Below, piece after piece: positions 17,913-27,026 of a DNA stretch of 64,000 nt. The DNA lies in assembly GCF_000392615.1 (NCBI RefSeq), contig NZ_KB933398.1:3209705-3273704 (forward strand). Reading direction: 5' to 3'. Position 1 is the stretch's first letter. Every line of letters starts with the position of its first letter. A program made the translations under genes and the position numbers. The notes under the pieces are model-generated. The model made no database searches and had not been told where the DNA came from. It saw only the letters and a program-made list of their open reading frames with translations. Source of the stretch: Lysinibacillus sphaericus OT4b.31 (GTDB taxonomy: Bacteria; Bacillota; Bacilli; Bacillales_A; Planococcaceae).

Positions 17913-19064
17913 TTGAATCATTTTGCCATATATTTATTAACTTTAGGTGCCTTTGTAACAGGGACAGCGGAATTTGTAGTATCAGGAATTTTAGAAATAA
18001 TTTCTTCTGATTTAGATATATCTGTTTCAGTCGCTGGACAATTAATCACTATATATTCCTTATGCTATGCAATAGGTGCCCTTATTTTAGTAATGGTCAC
18101 TTCTAAGTTTGATCGAAAAAAAGTTCTACTCTATTCCATGGTTATCTTCTTAACAGGAAATATCATCGCATACATTAGCCATAATTACACAATTCTAATG
18201 TTTTCCCGAGTTGTGCTAGCTTTGAGTGGAGGATTATATATTGTCGTAGCAACGAATTACGCAGCTCACCTTGCTCAACCTGGCAAGCGCGGAAGTGCAA
18301 TGGCAACCGTCATTACAGGATTTACTGTTTCTTTAGCGTTTGGAGTCCCGATTGGAACTTTTACTGCAGCATATATAGACTGGCGGAATATCTTTCTTAT
18401 TATCGGAGTTGTAACATGTCTCAATATCATGTTACTTCAAAAATTTATTCCTAAATTAGATGGGAATAAACCAATGCCCATAAAACAACAATTGATTCTA
18501 ATAAAAGATAAACGATTACTCATTGGGTTATTTATTACAGCTTTTTGGATTCTCGGATACACCCTTGTTTTCGCTTACATTTCTCCTATTCTAAGCCTGT
18601 ATGCAGGTTTTTCAATAGAAATGATAAGTATGACTCTTTTAATTTTAGGAGTTTCTGCCTTTATCGGTTCACGTTTTGGAGGGTATGCTGTTGATAAGTG
18701 GGGATCGTACCTAACAATAACTATCAGTTTAGTAATTCATACAATAGTGCTAATGGTTTTAACATTTACTATACACTCTACTATAGGAACACTAATCACT
18801 ATCATGATTTGGGCAATTGCAGCTTGGACAACAACTCCAGCAAACCAATTCTATCTGACTTCTTTAAAACCACAATCGTCAGAAATTATTTTAAGTTTCA
18901 ATACCGCCATTATGAACATTGGTATGACATTAGGAGCTGGATTAGGTGGATTGGTAATAGAATATACAGAAATTATTTACTTGATATGGTTAGGAGGCCT
19001 AATGGTATTCATAGCCTTAGGAATAGCATGTTATTCCTTTAAACTGGGTAAAAAAACAGCCTAG
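17913..19064 (+). CDS. MFS transporter, DHA1/AraJ type
   Basis: A 12-segment major facilitator predicted to export drugs or sugars by proton antiport. The 383-aa protein opens FAIYLLTLGAFVTGTAEFVVSG, typical of the AraJ/chloramphenicol-resistance group. It has the loop 2-3 motif SKFDRKKVLLYS and motif C-like VVATNYAAHLAQPGKRGSAMA. The start is TTG with AGGAGTGGAG upstream. It is divergently arranged with the LysR regulator, which probably controls it. The substrate cannot be read from the sequence. Confidence 0.88.
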   Translation: MNHFAIYLLTLGAFVTGTAEFVVSGILEIISSDLDISVSVAGQLITIYSLCYAIGALILVMVTSKFDRKKVLLYSMVIFLTGNIIAYISHNYTILMFSRVVLALSGGLYIVVATNYAAHLAQPGKRGSAMATVITGFTVSLAFGVPIGTFTAAYIDWRNIFLIIGVVTCLNIMLLQKFIPKLDGNKPMPIKQQLILIKDKRLLIGLFITAFWILGYTLVFAYISPILSLYAGFSIEMISMTLLILGVSAFIGSRFGGYAVDKWGSYLTITISLVIHTIVLMVLTFTIHSTIGTLITIMIWAIAAWTTTPANQFYLTSLKPQSSEIILSFNTAIMNIGMTLGAGLGGLVIEYTEIIYLIWLGGLMVFIALGIACYSFKLGKKTA

Positions 19065-19199
19065 TACTAAAAATCATATCATAACTTTTTTATTAAAATT
19101 TATATCTCCTAAAGATAGAATACGGAACTTGTAAACTAAAATCTAAATTCGATAAATTATAAGTAATACTAATCAGGTCCGGAAAAGCCACCTGTTTTC

Positions 19200-19410
19200 C
19201 ACTGACGAGCCAGCTAGCCTCCGCTTACTTGTGTTGCAATGAATTTGAAAAAACTCGCTACTTGGACATGGCGAGATACACAAACAGCGTAAGCAGCACT
19301 CGTAAGAGACACTAACTCTACAGACCAACACGTGTTTTGTACAAAAAACCACAGAAAAAACTAAAAGGTATCGGGAATACTGGGCATTTCCGATACCTTT
19401 TAGTTTTTTA
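19200..19410 (+). mobile_element. IS1182-like transposase C-terminal remnant (remnant B)
   Basis: Codons 19239-19292 read MNLKKLATWTWRDTQTA then stop, matching the C-terminal end of IS1182-family transposases and remnant C. A perfect 19-bp hairpin follows (19356-19374 with 19390-19408) that begins with the same AAAAGGTAT motif as the other remnants. No N-terminal part remains. This fills the 359-nt gap between the MFS gene and the sugar kinase. The hairpin probably also serves as terminator for the kinase gene. Confidence 0.65.
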
Positions 19411-19423
19411 ACTACCAGTCACC

Positions 19424-20404
19424 TTAACTTCTCCATTGTTTATAATTTTTTTGAAATGCTTCTACAAAATAGGAATCGAGCTGGACATTCATCTGTTTAA
19501 AAGCTCCTATGACTGCCCCTCCAATTGGTTGTAAAACCGGTATCATAAATCGCAAAGGTAGTGCATCCTCTTTTGCGAGTTGCTGTAATTTTGGCATAAA
19601 ATAGGCTTCATTGGTAAAGACCCCACCTGCTAAAACAACAGGCACATCCTTTAGCCCCCATATCATGCGAGTGTAACATGCTTTTATCGCCGTGTAATAT
19701 TTTTCACATGCACCCTCAATTATGCTAACTGCAACATTGTCCCCCTTGTCTGCCACATCAAAAACATATTGACTTAACGGTGCAATCACTGTTCGTGGAT
19801 GATCCTTACCATAAATACACTCTATTAATTGCGGTACATGTTCAACAGAAAAATGATGCAATATGACATCGGTTAAGGCTGTTGGCTTCGCCCGCCGATC
19901 ATAGCTTTGAAATACGGCCTTGAGCGCCTGATTGCCTAAGTCATAACCACTCCCCTCATCATCAAAAAGGTAACCCCAACCACCAACACGATGATAATTC
20001 CGCTGACTATCGTAGCCCATTGTGATAGCACCTGTCCCGGCTATTTGTACAATGCCCTCCTGTCCGAGTGTACCTGCATACAGGGCAATACAAGCATCAT
20101 TTTCAATCACAATAGCCGTCGTCTTGTCAACATACTGCTGCATAATCGCTTTCACTTTTTGCTCAGCTTGTCGCTCTTTCACCCCTGCCATACCTGCAAA
20201 ACAACTATGTAGCGCAGCAAATACTTGTGGATTTTGTGCCTGTAATTGTTGTAATAAATCATGAATCGTTGACTCAAAGCTATGGGCATCCATCGCAGTT
20301 GGGTTGCTTCGTGACGTGACTACTTTGGCATAAATACTGCCATGTTCATCACAAATAACTGCAGATGTTTTTGTGCCACCGCCATCAATTGCCAGTATAT
20401 ACAT
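19424..20404 (-). CDS. BadF/BadG-type amino-sugar kinase (GlcNAc/MurNAc)
   Basis: An ASKHA-fold ATPase of the BadF/BadG/BcrA/BcrD group, which includes N-acetylglucosamine kinase and the MurNAc/GlcNAc kinase MurK. Visible are the phosphate-1 motif LAIDGGGTKTSAVICDE at the N-terminus, IAGTGAITMGYD, GGWGYLFDDEGSGYDLG and VLAGGVFTN near residue 275. It follows mupG, which in known systems frees unphosphorylated GlcNAc from MurNAc-6P-GlcNAc, so GlcNAc is the most likely substrate. A terminator-like hairpin separates it from mupG, which may lower its expression relative to the PTS genes. Confidence 0.85.
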   Translation of the reverse strand: MYILAIDGGGTKTSAVICDEHGSIYAKVVTSRSNPTAMDAHSFESTIHDLLQQLQAQNPQVFAALHSCFAGMAGVKERQAEQKVKAIMQQYVDKTTAIVIENDACIALYAGTLGQEGIVQIAGTGAITMGYDSQRNYHRVGGWGYLFDDEGSGYDLGNQALKAVFQSYDRRAKPTALTDVILHHFSVEHVPQLIECIYGKDHPRTVIAPLSQYVFDVADKGDNVAVSIIEGACEKYYTAIKACYTRMIWGLKDVPVVLAGGVFTNEAYFMPKLQQLAKEDALPLRFMIPVLQPIGGAVIGAFKQMNVQLDSYFVEAFQKNYKQWRS

Positions 20405-20422
20405 CCTCTTCTCCCCTTAAAA

Positions 20423-20457
20423 AAGGATTGAGCGCAAACGCTGTTGGCTCAATCCTT
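20423..20457 (-). terminator. Intra-operon terminator between mupG and kinase
   Basis: AAGGATTGAGC/GCTCAATCCTT arms (20423-20433, 20447-20457) form a perfect 11-bp stem with a run of six Ts on the minus strand. The kinase ribosome-binding site AAGGGGAG follows at once. Confidence 0.8.
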
Positions 20458-20471
20458 AGTCCAGTTTTCAA

Positions 20472-21554
20472 TTATTTCGTAAAGCCAAATGACGCCCACG
20501 GTTGAATCTGCTTTATTAAAAATTGCTCTTCTTCTACAACTCTCGCTACTACATTTGTTGAGCCCGCATTCGGTATTTCTTTTAAGACTATTTGTAGCTC
20601 CCCTTTATAGCGAACATCCAAATTATTATCAATTGTGATATCACCTGGCTTCAATGGTTGCGTATCATGGACTTGAAAATCTCCATTTTTATACTTAACA
20701 CGAGACTGTGTACTACGAATAACATATTCTGAAACATCTCCACGGTTAAAATGGGGTTCTTTATATAGTATAGCTTGCTCTAAAATACTTGTTTCGGGTG
20801 CCTGCACAACTTTCAGCTCTAGCTTGTGTCGATTCAATTGCCCTAATGCCCGTATCTCTTCTTCAGAAGCATACATATTGCCGATAATACAATCATCGAT
20901 TAAACCAGTGTGCCATAAATCTTTCGCTTGCACAGTAATTGGCAGATGACGATGCTCCTCTAATGTTGGTAAGCCATGCAGTGTTTTTTCCCAAGGACCA
21001 AATATTGCATGCTGAGAGGAAATCATAGCAGCTGTACGAACGTGATTTGCTTTAAATAGGTTGGAGGTCTCTAAAAAATGCTGACGTGAAAGACCTGTAA
21101 ACTGTCTAGGATAAAAATTATGGCAACCAATAATATTATCTTTATTCGGTTGGTAGGATAATATATTTTCTAGATATTTTGTGCCATTACTAATATTTAA
21201 CTCTATTTTCAAATTACTAGCATCTAGTGACATAAATGCTTCCTCTTGACCTGAAAATCCCATGTCTAAACGCAATGCCGCTAGATGATATTGTTCTTTG
21301 AAAACAGCTATGTCTTTATACGTTAAGCCAAGCTCCTCAAAAACGGCAGGTGCGATATCAGCAGATATATCAAATCCCAGTTGCTTTGCAATAGCATTAA
21401 TTTGCTGTAATTTTATTCGTTCATCCTCATTGTTCAAGGACATCAGACAAGTAAAAATACGATCAAAGCCATTGTCATGCGCTAGCTGTACATACTGTTT
21501 CATTTCTTCTAATGTACTATGCTGAGGATATAGTGAAATACCTAATCGTCTCAA
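20472..21554 (-). CDS. mupG: 6-phospho-N-acetylmuramidase MupG
   Basis: This DUF871-family protein has a TIM-barrel plus a small C-terminal beta domain. Known members cleave MurNAc-6-phosphate-GlcNAc imported by a PTS during cell-wall recycling. Typical stretches are LGISLYPQHSTLEEMKQYV, FDRIFTCLMSL, LRLDMGFSG and NFYPRQFTGLS. The frame opens at an ATG (21572), but GGAGG lies 8 nt before TTG 21554, giving the usual RRLGIS start; I chose that TTG. The gene follows PTS IIC with a short gap, so substrate import and hydrolysis are coupled. Confidence 0.88.
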   Translation of the reverse strand: MRRLGISLYPQHSTLEEMKQYVQLAHDNGFDRIFTCLMSLNNEDERIKLQQINAIAKQLGFDISADIAPAVFEELGLTYKDIAVFKEQYHLAALRLDMGFSGQEEAFMSLDASNLKIELNISNGTKYLENILSYQPNKDNIIGCHNFYPRQFTGLSRQHFLETSNLFKANHVRTAAMISSQHAIFGPWEKTLHGLPTLEEHRHLPITVQAKDLWHTGLIDDCIIGNMYASEEEIRALGQLNRHKLELKVVQAPETSILEQAILYKEPHFNRGDVSEYVIRSTQSRVKYKNGDFQVHDTQPLKPGDITIDNNLDVRYKGELQIVLKEIPNAGSTNVVARVVEEEQFLIKQIQPWASFGFTK

Positions 21555-21579
21555 TTCAAATACCTCCATCACTAAGCTT

Positions 21580-22869
21580 TTACACTTCTACATTTTGAGT
21601 TTCTGATTCCGGTTTTTGTTCTTGCTTTGCTACGCGATTTGCCATCGCTAGGAATGGTAAGTAAATACAAACTGCTACAACAATCAGTATGATACTTAAT
21701 ACAGCCCCACGCCAAGATTGAGTCACTAAGAAACCATTGATAATCGGTGGTGTCGTCCACGGTACTGGAACCGTCGCCGCTGGAACCCAACCCCATTTTG
21801 TGGCAAAGAAAGCAATTGTTACATTAATCATCGGTGTTAAGATAAATGGTATAAATAAAATGGGGTTTAATACGATCGGTAGACCAAAAAGCAACGGTTC
21901 ATTAATATTGAAAATACCTGGTGCAGTTGATAATTTTCCAACCGTATTATATTGTTTATTCTTTCTTGCAATAATGAAAATAGCGATAATAAGTGCAATT
22001 GTCGTACCCGATCCACCCATATTGATAAAAGCATCAAAGAATGGTTTATTTACGATATACGGCGCTGCTTTACCAGCTGAAATCGCTGCAACGTTCGCAT
22101 CGATTGCCGGTAGATTAATAGATTGCATAAATGGTTCGATGATGTTCGCACCATGAACACCCAATGTCCATAAAAACGTAGGAATAAACGCTAATATTAG
22201 TGCTGCAACCCATGTATTCGTTAAGCCCATAAATGGCTCTTGAATTGTTGCGTAGAATGAACCCACAATATCAGGAATATCAAAGCCAGCCGAAATGATT
22301 GTACGCACTAAAGCAAATATGCCAATTGTAATAATAGCAGGTAGTAATGCTGCAAACGATTTAGAAACAGCTGGTGGTACACCATCTGGCATTTTAATCA
22401 GCAGTCTACGATTGCCTGACAATCTACAAAATACTTCAGTAGAGAGTAATGCAATGATAATGGCTATAAATATACCACCTGTACCTGTTGTTAAGCCTGT
22501 TAAACCACCCTCACCAAAAGTACCGAAAGTCATGTAACTTGAAAGACTGATGACCCCTGCTGACAGTCCATCCTTGTCATAACCTTTTGCGAGGTGATAA
22601 GCAATAGAAAAGGCTAATAATAGTGAGATTATTCCGAATGTTGCTCCCCACATATTGCCGCCCCATTGTGTCCAAGTTTCATGTTTCCAAATGGAGTCAA
22701 GTGCATTTTGATACAGGTCTATAGGTAGGTTATTAATTAATACCGCTAGCGATCCCACTATTGTCAATGGCATTATCGTGATAAAACCGTCACGTATGGC
22801 AACTAAATGACGCTGATTCCCAACTCTTGCAGCTACCGGAACAAATTTTTCTTCTAAAAAACGGAACAT
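21580..22869 (-). CDS. PTS EIIC, lactose/cellobiose family (amino-sugar disaccharide)
   Basis: The membrane permease subunit of a Lac-family PTS, about 429 aa with roughly ten hydrophobic segments. It carries CelB-like blocks: NQRHLVAIRDGFITIMPLTI, HGANIIEPFMQ and GIFNINEPLLFGLPIVLNP, the last containing the NEP sugar-binding region. I chose ATG 22869, with GGGAG 9 nt upstream, over GTG 22878. IIA and IIB lie just upstream and MupG just downstream. I infer transport of a GlcNAc-containing sugar such as MurNAc-GlcNAc or chitobiose; the sequence alone does not distinguish these. Confidence 0.9.
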   Translation of the reverse strand: MFRFLEEKFVPVAARVGNQRHLVAIRDGFITIMPLTIVGSLAVLINNLPIDLYQNALDSIWKHETWTQWGGNMWGATFGIISLLLAFSIAYHLAKGYDKDGLSAGVISLSSYMTFGTFGEGGLTGLTTGTGGIFIAIIIALLSTEVFCRLSGNRRLLIKMPDGVPPAVSKSFAALLPAIITIGIFALVRTIISAGFDIPDIVGSFYATIQEPFMGLTNTWVAALILAFIPTFLWTLGVHGANIIEPFMQSINLPAIDANVAAISAGKAAPYIVNKPFFDAFINMGGSGTTIALIIAIFIIARKNKQYNTVGKLSTAPGIFNINEPLLFGLPIVLNPILFIPFILTPMINVTIAFFATKWGWVPAATVPVPWTTPPIINGFLVTQSWRGAVLSIILIVVAVCIYLPFLAMANRVAKQEQKPESETQNVEV

Positions 22870-22915
22870 TTCACACACTCCCTTTTGCTTTTTATTGTGA
22901 CATCAAAAGTTGATG

Positions 22916-23236
22916 CTACTCCCCTGTGATACGTTCATATAGCTCTATCATTTCTTGCGCTAAATCACGGAATGTAATGGCATTCATTAAGTGATCTTGT
23001 GCGTGAATTAAGAGCATCGAGACTTCCACTTTTTCTCCCCTTGCTTCTTGCGTCAATAAAGCTGTCTGTGAATGATGTGCTTCTGTAAGCGCTTCATTCG
23101 CCATGTTTATTTTTTCCTTTGCTTCACTGATAAGCCCCTTTTTTGCTAACTGAATGGCTTCCATACATTCACTCTTCGTATTACCACTATGCACAATTAA
23201 GCCCATAATGGCCTGCATCATAACTGTTTCTTCCAT
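22916..23236 (-). CDS. PTS EIIA, lactose/cellobiose family
   Basis: The cytoplasmic phosphocarrier between HPr and IIB; family members form a trimeric helical bundle. The phospho-histidine is expected at His78 in LLIHAQDHLMNA. The 106-aa length and the helical pattern, with IVHSGNTKSECMEAIQLAKKG near the start, are standard for this family. AGGAGG lies just before the ATG. It sits 13 nt after IIB, in one operon with IIC and mupG. Confidence 0.93.
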   Translation of the reverse strand: MEETVMMQAIMGLIVHSGNTKSECMEAIQLAKKGLISEAKEKINMANEALTEAHHSQTALLTQEARGEKVEVSMLLIHAQDHLMNAITFRDLAQEMIELYERITGE

Positions 23237-23249
23237 TGGTCAGCCTCCT

Positions 23250-23561
23250 TCATCCAATCAGCTTTAGTGCCTGTTTTAAAACATTTTCACCATTCATCAT
23301 GCCGTAATCAGCCATATTAATGACATCGATTGGGAAATTCTTTTCCTTATATTTTGTTTCAAATGACCCCTTTAAGTAACGCACTTGTGGGCCCAGTAAA
23401 AGTACATCAGCCGCTTTATTTGCTAATACTTTTTCAACCTCACTTTCAGCAATGGCATAAATATCAGCCTCAATATTTTGTTCTTGTGCTGCCTTCTGCA
23501 TTTTTGACACTAGTAAACTCGTACTCATCCCTGCTACGCAAACTAACATAATATTTTTCAT
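23250..23561 (-). CDS. PTS EIIB, lactose/cellobiose family
   Basis: A small cytoplasmic domain that phosphorylates the incoming sugar. The phospho-cysteine is Cys8 in MLVCVAGMSTSLLV, and VLLGPQVRYL is the second family signature. I chose ATG 23561 because GGAG is 8 nt upstream; a GTG at 23570 also lies in frame. It is the first gene of the IIB-IIA-IIC-mupG transcript. About 100 nt upstream is a promoter overlapped by a NagR/DasR-like site. Confidence 0.93.
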   Translation of the reverse strand: MKNIMLVCVAGMSTSLLVSKMQKAAQEQNIEADIYAIAESEVEKVLANKAADVLLLGPQVRYLKGSFETKYKEKNFPIDVINMADYGMMNGENVLKQALKLIG

Positions 23562-23652
23562 CGTTCGCACTCCTTTTCTTTTCTCAAATTGTCTGCTCGA
23601 TTGAACGCCATTTTACAACTATCACATGTCATGTAATCGCTTTCTTAATATG

Positions 23653-23681
23653 AGAATAGCACCAATTGGTATATACCACAA
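23653..23681 (-). promoter_or_regulatory. Promoter of the PTS operon with overlapping dre-like operator
   Basis: On the minus strand TTGTGG (23681-23676) and TATTCT (23658-23653) are exactly 17 bp apart. The spacer and -35 contain ATTGGTATATACCACA (23665-23680), close to the GntR-type NagR/DasR site. This predicts repression by the GntR regulator encoded at 27751-28482. Confidence 0.6.
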
Positions 23682-23769
23682 TATACTTTTTACATGCTTT
23701 TCTTTACTTGAAATGGGTATTAATAATTGGGCTATCGCTTCATAACTTGCTAATAAATGGATTAACCAA

Positions 23770-23785
23770 ACTGGTATAGTCCAGA
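23770..23785. promoter_or_regulatory. Second dre-like site
   Basis: ACTGGTATAGTCCAGA is an imperfect palindrome resembling ACTGGTCTAGACCAGT-type DasR/NagR sites. It lies about 85 bp upstream of the PTS promoter and just beyond the stop codon of the acetyltransferase gene. Confidence 0.45.
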
Positions 23786-23811
23786 AAAAACTTTAAAAAT
23801 TTTTTGATATT

Positions 23812-24987
23812 TTAAAAATATTCATAGAATACTGGTCGATTACGCGGAATCGCTTGTCGCCACGTATCCACCACTTCTTTTATAGCATCCTTTTTTGCAT
23901 AAATTAGCGCTTCCTGAACCGGAAGATAACCAACCATCATTGCAGAAAATAGATTGATTGGTAATGCTAGCATATGCTTATCCGAGATCGAATTTGCCTC
24001 GATTATGGAGACATTACCATCTTTATTTATTTTGTATACACATTCATTCCAAGGACAAAAAGCATCCTCTAAAGACACATATAGTGGTTCTTGTATGTCC
24101 TCCCACGGATAACGCTGCATAAAAGCAAAAGCATCGACTATTCTTACCATTACATCCATTTTGACTTCTCTTTTAAATTGTGGTTCCTGAAATTGAAAAC
24201 CAAAATGATGGTCATTTGCAGTGATACCTTCAATCGTGTATACGCTTGATGCATGTGACGTTATAAAACGCCAGATTGCCTGTTCTGCTAGCATATCCTT
24301 AGCTATAAAATCATGAATCATAAATGTTTCCTCTTGCATTGTATAGCGAATATAGCCTGCTACTTTATCTTCTTGAAAATACGCAGCGAAATGGCTATCA
24401 GGTGCTCTTCTCTCAATTCTTTTCCACCAAGCTTCGTCGCGCAGCATACTACCATTGTTAAGCAGTGCTTGTGTATTATGAAAACCCTGAATAGCTTGGA
24501 AGAGATCTTCATCTCGCCATTCAAAACTCATGCGTTTCACAATATCTACTTGTTTTCCTAGGTTTGGAAACAAGGAATGTGGAATTGAATAGTGAAGTTT
24601 CTCAAAGAATAGTTCCCAGCCAAAATAACGATAGAAGGATACTGAAAATGGTGCTAATACAGAAATGGCTTGCCCATTTTGTCGCATTTCCTTAAGCGCT
24701 TCTAGCATAAGTTTTTTAATAATCCCCCGCTGACGATACTCAGGATAAGTCGCCACAAATCCAATACCACCCATTTTATAACTCTCACCATGCACCGTCA
24801 TATTTAGCGGAAGAATGAAGAGCTGCCCGACAACTTTATCCCCATCATAGGCTCCAAGTGTTGTACTTTGCTCAATCCAATATTGAAAATCCTCACGGCG
24901 AGTGCCAACATATTTATTCGGAAAACAATAATCCCTTAGTCGATGTACTTGCGTATAATCTTTTGGAGGAATTATTTTTATATCCAT
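23812..24987 (-). CDS. Eis-like GNAT N-acetyltransferase
   Basis: A 391-aa protein of the Eis-like two-lobed GNAT group with a sterol-carrier-like C-terminal domain. The acetyl-CoA loop is VATYPEYRQRGIIKKLM near residue 85, after KMGGIGFV. FYRYFGWELFFEKLHY is also typical. Eis-type proteins acetylate amines such as aminoglycosides or peptide lysines; the substrate here is unknown. It starts 40 nt after ptsI with AAGGGTGA before the ATG, so it is probably the last gene of the nagA-ptsI transcript. Confidence 0.82.
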   Translation of the reverse strand: MDIKIIPPKDYTQVHRLRDYCFPNKYVGTRREDFQYWIEQSTTLGAYDGDKVVGQLFILPLNMTVHGESYKMGGIGFVATYPEYRQRGIIKKLMLEALKEMRQNGQAISVLAPFSVSFYRYFGWELFFEKLHYSIPHSLFPNLGKQVDIVKRMSFEWRDEDLFQAIQGFHNTQALLNNGSMLRDEAWWKRIERRAPDSHFAAYFQEDKVAGYIRYTMQEETFMIHDFIAKDMLAEQAIWRFITSHASSVYTIEGITANDHHFGFQFQEPQFKREVKMDVMVRIVDAFAFMQRYPWEDIQEPLYVSLEDAFCPWNECVYKINKDGNVSIIEANSISDKHMLALPINLFSAMMVGYLPVQEALIYAKKDAIKEVVDTWRQAIPRNRPVFYEYF

Positions 24988-25027
24988 AACCTATTCACCC
25001 TTATCTAATTTTAGAATATTCTAACTA

Positions 25028-26746
25028 TTAATCATGTTTTAATAGGGACTTCCTTACATATTCTTCCACATCTGACGCAGTAGCTAGCATTAAAATTTTT
25101 TCAACATGTTGTTTAAGTTGCTTTTGTGAATAGTTAGAAATTTGTGCACGTGTTTTTAAAATTGAAGACGCAGTCATGGAAAACTCATCTAATCCAAGCG
25201 CCAGTAATATCGGAATTGCTATTTCATCTCCTGCCATTTCGCCACACATACCGACCCATTTGCCGTGCTGATGGGCAGCATCAATAACATTTTTAACCAA
25301 CCTAAGAATCGCTGGATGGTATGGCTGATAGAGGTACGAGACGTTTTCATTCATACGATCTGTTGCCAATGTATACTGAATTAAATCATTTGTCCCTATT
25401 GAGAAAAAATCCACTTCCTGCGCAAATAAGTCCGCAATCATTGCTGCTGATGGGATTTCAATCATAATGCCAACTTCGATTGTATCCGATACGATGAATC
25501 CTTCGCTTTTCAACTGGTCCTTTTCCTCAAGCAATAATGTTTTCGCCATTCTAAATTCATCTATTGTGGCAATCATCGGAAACATAATTTTCAAGTTGCC
25601 GTATGCACTTGCTCGTAGTAATGCGCGTAGCTGGGTACGGAACATTTCTGGATGCGATAAACATATACGAATCGCACGATAGCCCAAAAATGGATTCATT
25701 TCAACGGGTAGTTTAAAATAAGGAAGGTTCTTATCGCCACCGATATCTAGTGTACGAACAATTGTTGGTTTACCCTGCATTTTTTCAAGTACTGTTCGGT
25801 ACGCAACGAACTGCTCTTCCTCATTCGGTAACTCCTGACGCTCCATATATAAAAACTCTGTTCGAAACAAGCCGATGCCATCGCCACCAGCGCTATTTAC
25901 CATATCTACATCATCAGGTTTTCCGATATTGCCAGCAATTTCTACACGCAATCCATCAGCGCTTATACTTGGTAGTGACCGAAATTGCTCAAGCTCGCTT
26001 TGTCCCTGATTATGTATCTGTTGCTGGCGGACATAAAATTGTGATATTTCTGGCGTAGCATCAATAATGATTTTGCCGTTTATGCCATCAATGATAATAG
26101 GTGTTCCCTGTGTAATAACTTGTGTGGCAGTTTTTGTTCCTACTATCGCTGGAATTTCTAATGTACGTGCGAGAATCGCAGAATGAGAAGTCCGTCCGCC
26201 AATATCCGTAACAAATCCTTTGACATGCTTTGTATCTAACTGTGCTGTCATAGATGGCGTTAAATCTTCAGCTACGATAATTACATTCGAAGATAACCGA
26301 CTAATATCCGGCATTTCTACACCTAATAGATTGGCTAATACTCGCTTCGATACATCTCGTATATCTGCTGCTCGCTCCTTCATATAGTCACTGTCTATTC
26401 CTTCAAACATCGCTATAAACATCTTAGTTGCTTCATCCAATGCAGATTCAGCATTAATGCCTGTGTTAATTTTGTTTTCAATAGTAGCTAACATTTCTGG
26501 ATCCTCTAACAATAATTGATGTGCAGCAAAAATAGACGCTTCCTCATCACCAAATTTCGTCTGAGCGCTTGTATAGATTTCTTGCAGTTCTGCTTTCGAT
26601 TGAACTACTGCTGCTTTAAATCGCTTAAGTTCTGCCTGTATATCCGTGATTGTTATTTTTTCAAACGATAGATCTGGTTCCATTAAACAATAGGCATTTG
26701 CAAAGGCAATGCCCTCAGAAACGGCAATTCCCTGTATTTCTAGCAT
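25028..26746 (-). CDS. ptsI: PTS enzyme I
   Basis: Phosphoenolpyruvate-protein phosphotransferase, the general first component of the PTS, which phosphorylates HPr. The active histidine lies near residue 187 in GGRTSHSAILAR. The PEP-binding C-terminal barrel shows GIGLFRTEFLYMER, DFFSIGTNDLIQYTLATDR and GMCGEMAGD. The 572-aa length is normal. It overlaps ptsH by 7 nt. Its placement inside an amino-sugar operon, not next to a glucose permease, suggests the PTS of this strain serves mainly amino sugars. Confidence 0.96.
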   Translation of the reverse strand: MLEIQGIAVSEGIAFANAYCLMEPDLSFEKITITDIQAELKRFKAAVVQSKAELQEIYTSAQTKFGDEEASIFAAHQLLLEDPEMLATIENKINTGINAESALDEATKMFIAMFEGIDSDYMKERAADIRDVSKRVLANLLGVEMPDISRLSSNVIIVAEDLTPSMTAQLDTKHVKGFVTDIGGRTSHSAILARTLEIPAIVGTKTATQVITQGTPIIIDGINGKIIIDATPEISQFYVRQQQIHNQGQSELEQFRSLPSISADGLRVEIAGNIGKPDDVDMVNSAGGDGIGLFRTEFLYMERQELPNEEEQFVAYRTVLEKMQGKPTIVRTLDIGGDKNLPYFKLPVEMNPFLGYRAIRICLSHPEMFRTQLRALLRASAYGNLKIMFPMIATIDEFRMAKTLLLEEKDQLKSEGFIVSDTIEVGIMIEIPSAAMIADLFAQEVDFFSIGTNDLIQYTLATDRMNENVSYLYQPYHPAILRLVKNVIDAAHQHGKWVGMCGEMAGDEIAIPILLALGLDEFSMTASSILKTRAQISNYSQKQLKQHVEKILMLATASDVEEYVRKSLLKHD

Positions 26747-27009
26747 TCTTCACCAATTCCTTTAGTTATCATAACGTCTGTTACCGTTTGGAAAAGCTTG
26801 TCAGCATCTGTCCCTTCTGCTGAAATATCAACAATGCTTCCTGGCGTTATGCCTAGTGCCATGACACCCATAATGGATTTTAAATTGACGGCCTTTTCCT
26901 TATAGATTAGCTGAACGTCACATTCGAATGCTGTTACGGCAGTTACTAGTAAAGCTGTTGGTCGCGCATGTAGACCTTCCGGTGTTGTAATTTTATATGT
27001 CTTCTTCAT
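26740..27009 (-). CDS. ptsH: HPr phosphocarrier protein
   Basis: The small PTS phosphocarrier, 89 aa from ATG 27009, which has GGAGGGG 5 nt upstream; the frame opens further up at 27030. The catalytic histidine is His14 in GLHARP. Ser45 in NLKSIMGVMALGI matches the regulatory serine used by HPr kinase in Firmicutes, so a catabolite-control role is possible. It overlaps ptsI and follows the SIS gene closely. Confidence 0.95.
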   Translation of the reverse strand: MKKTYKITTPEGLHARPTALLVTAVTAFECDVQLIYKEKAVNLKSIMGVMALGITPGSIVDISAEGTDADKLFQTVTDVMITKGIGEEC

Positions 27010-27026
27010 CTTTACCCCTCCAATTT

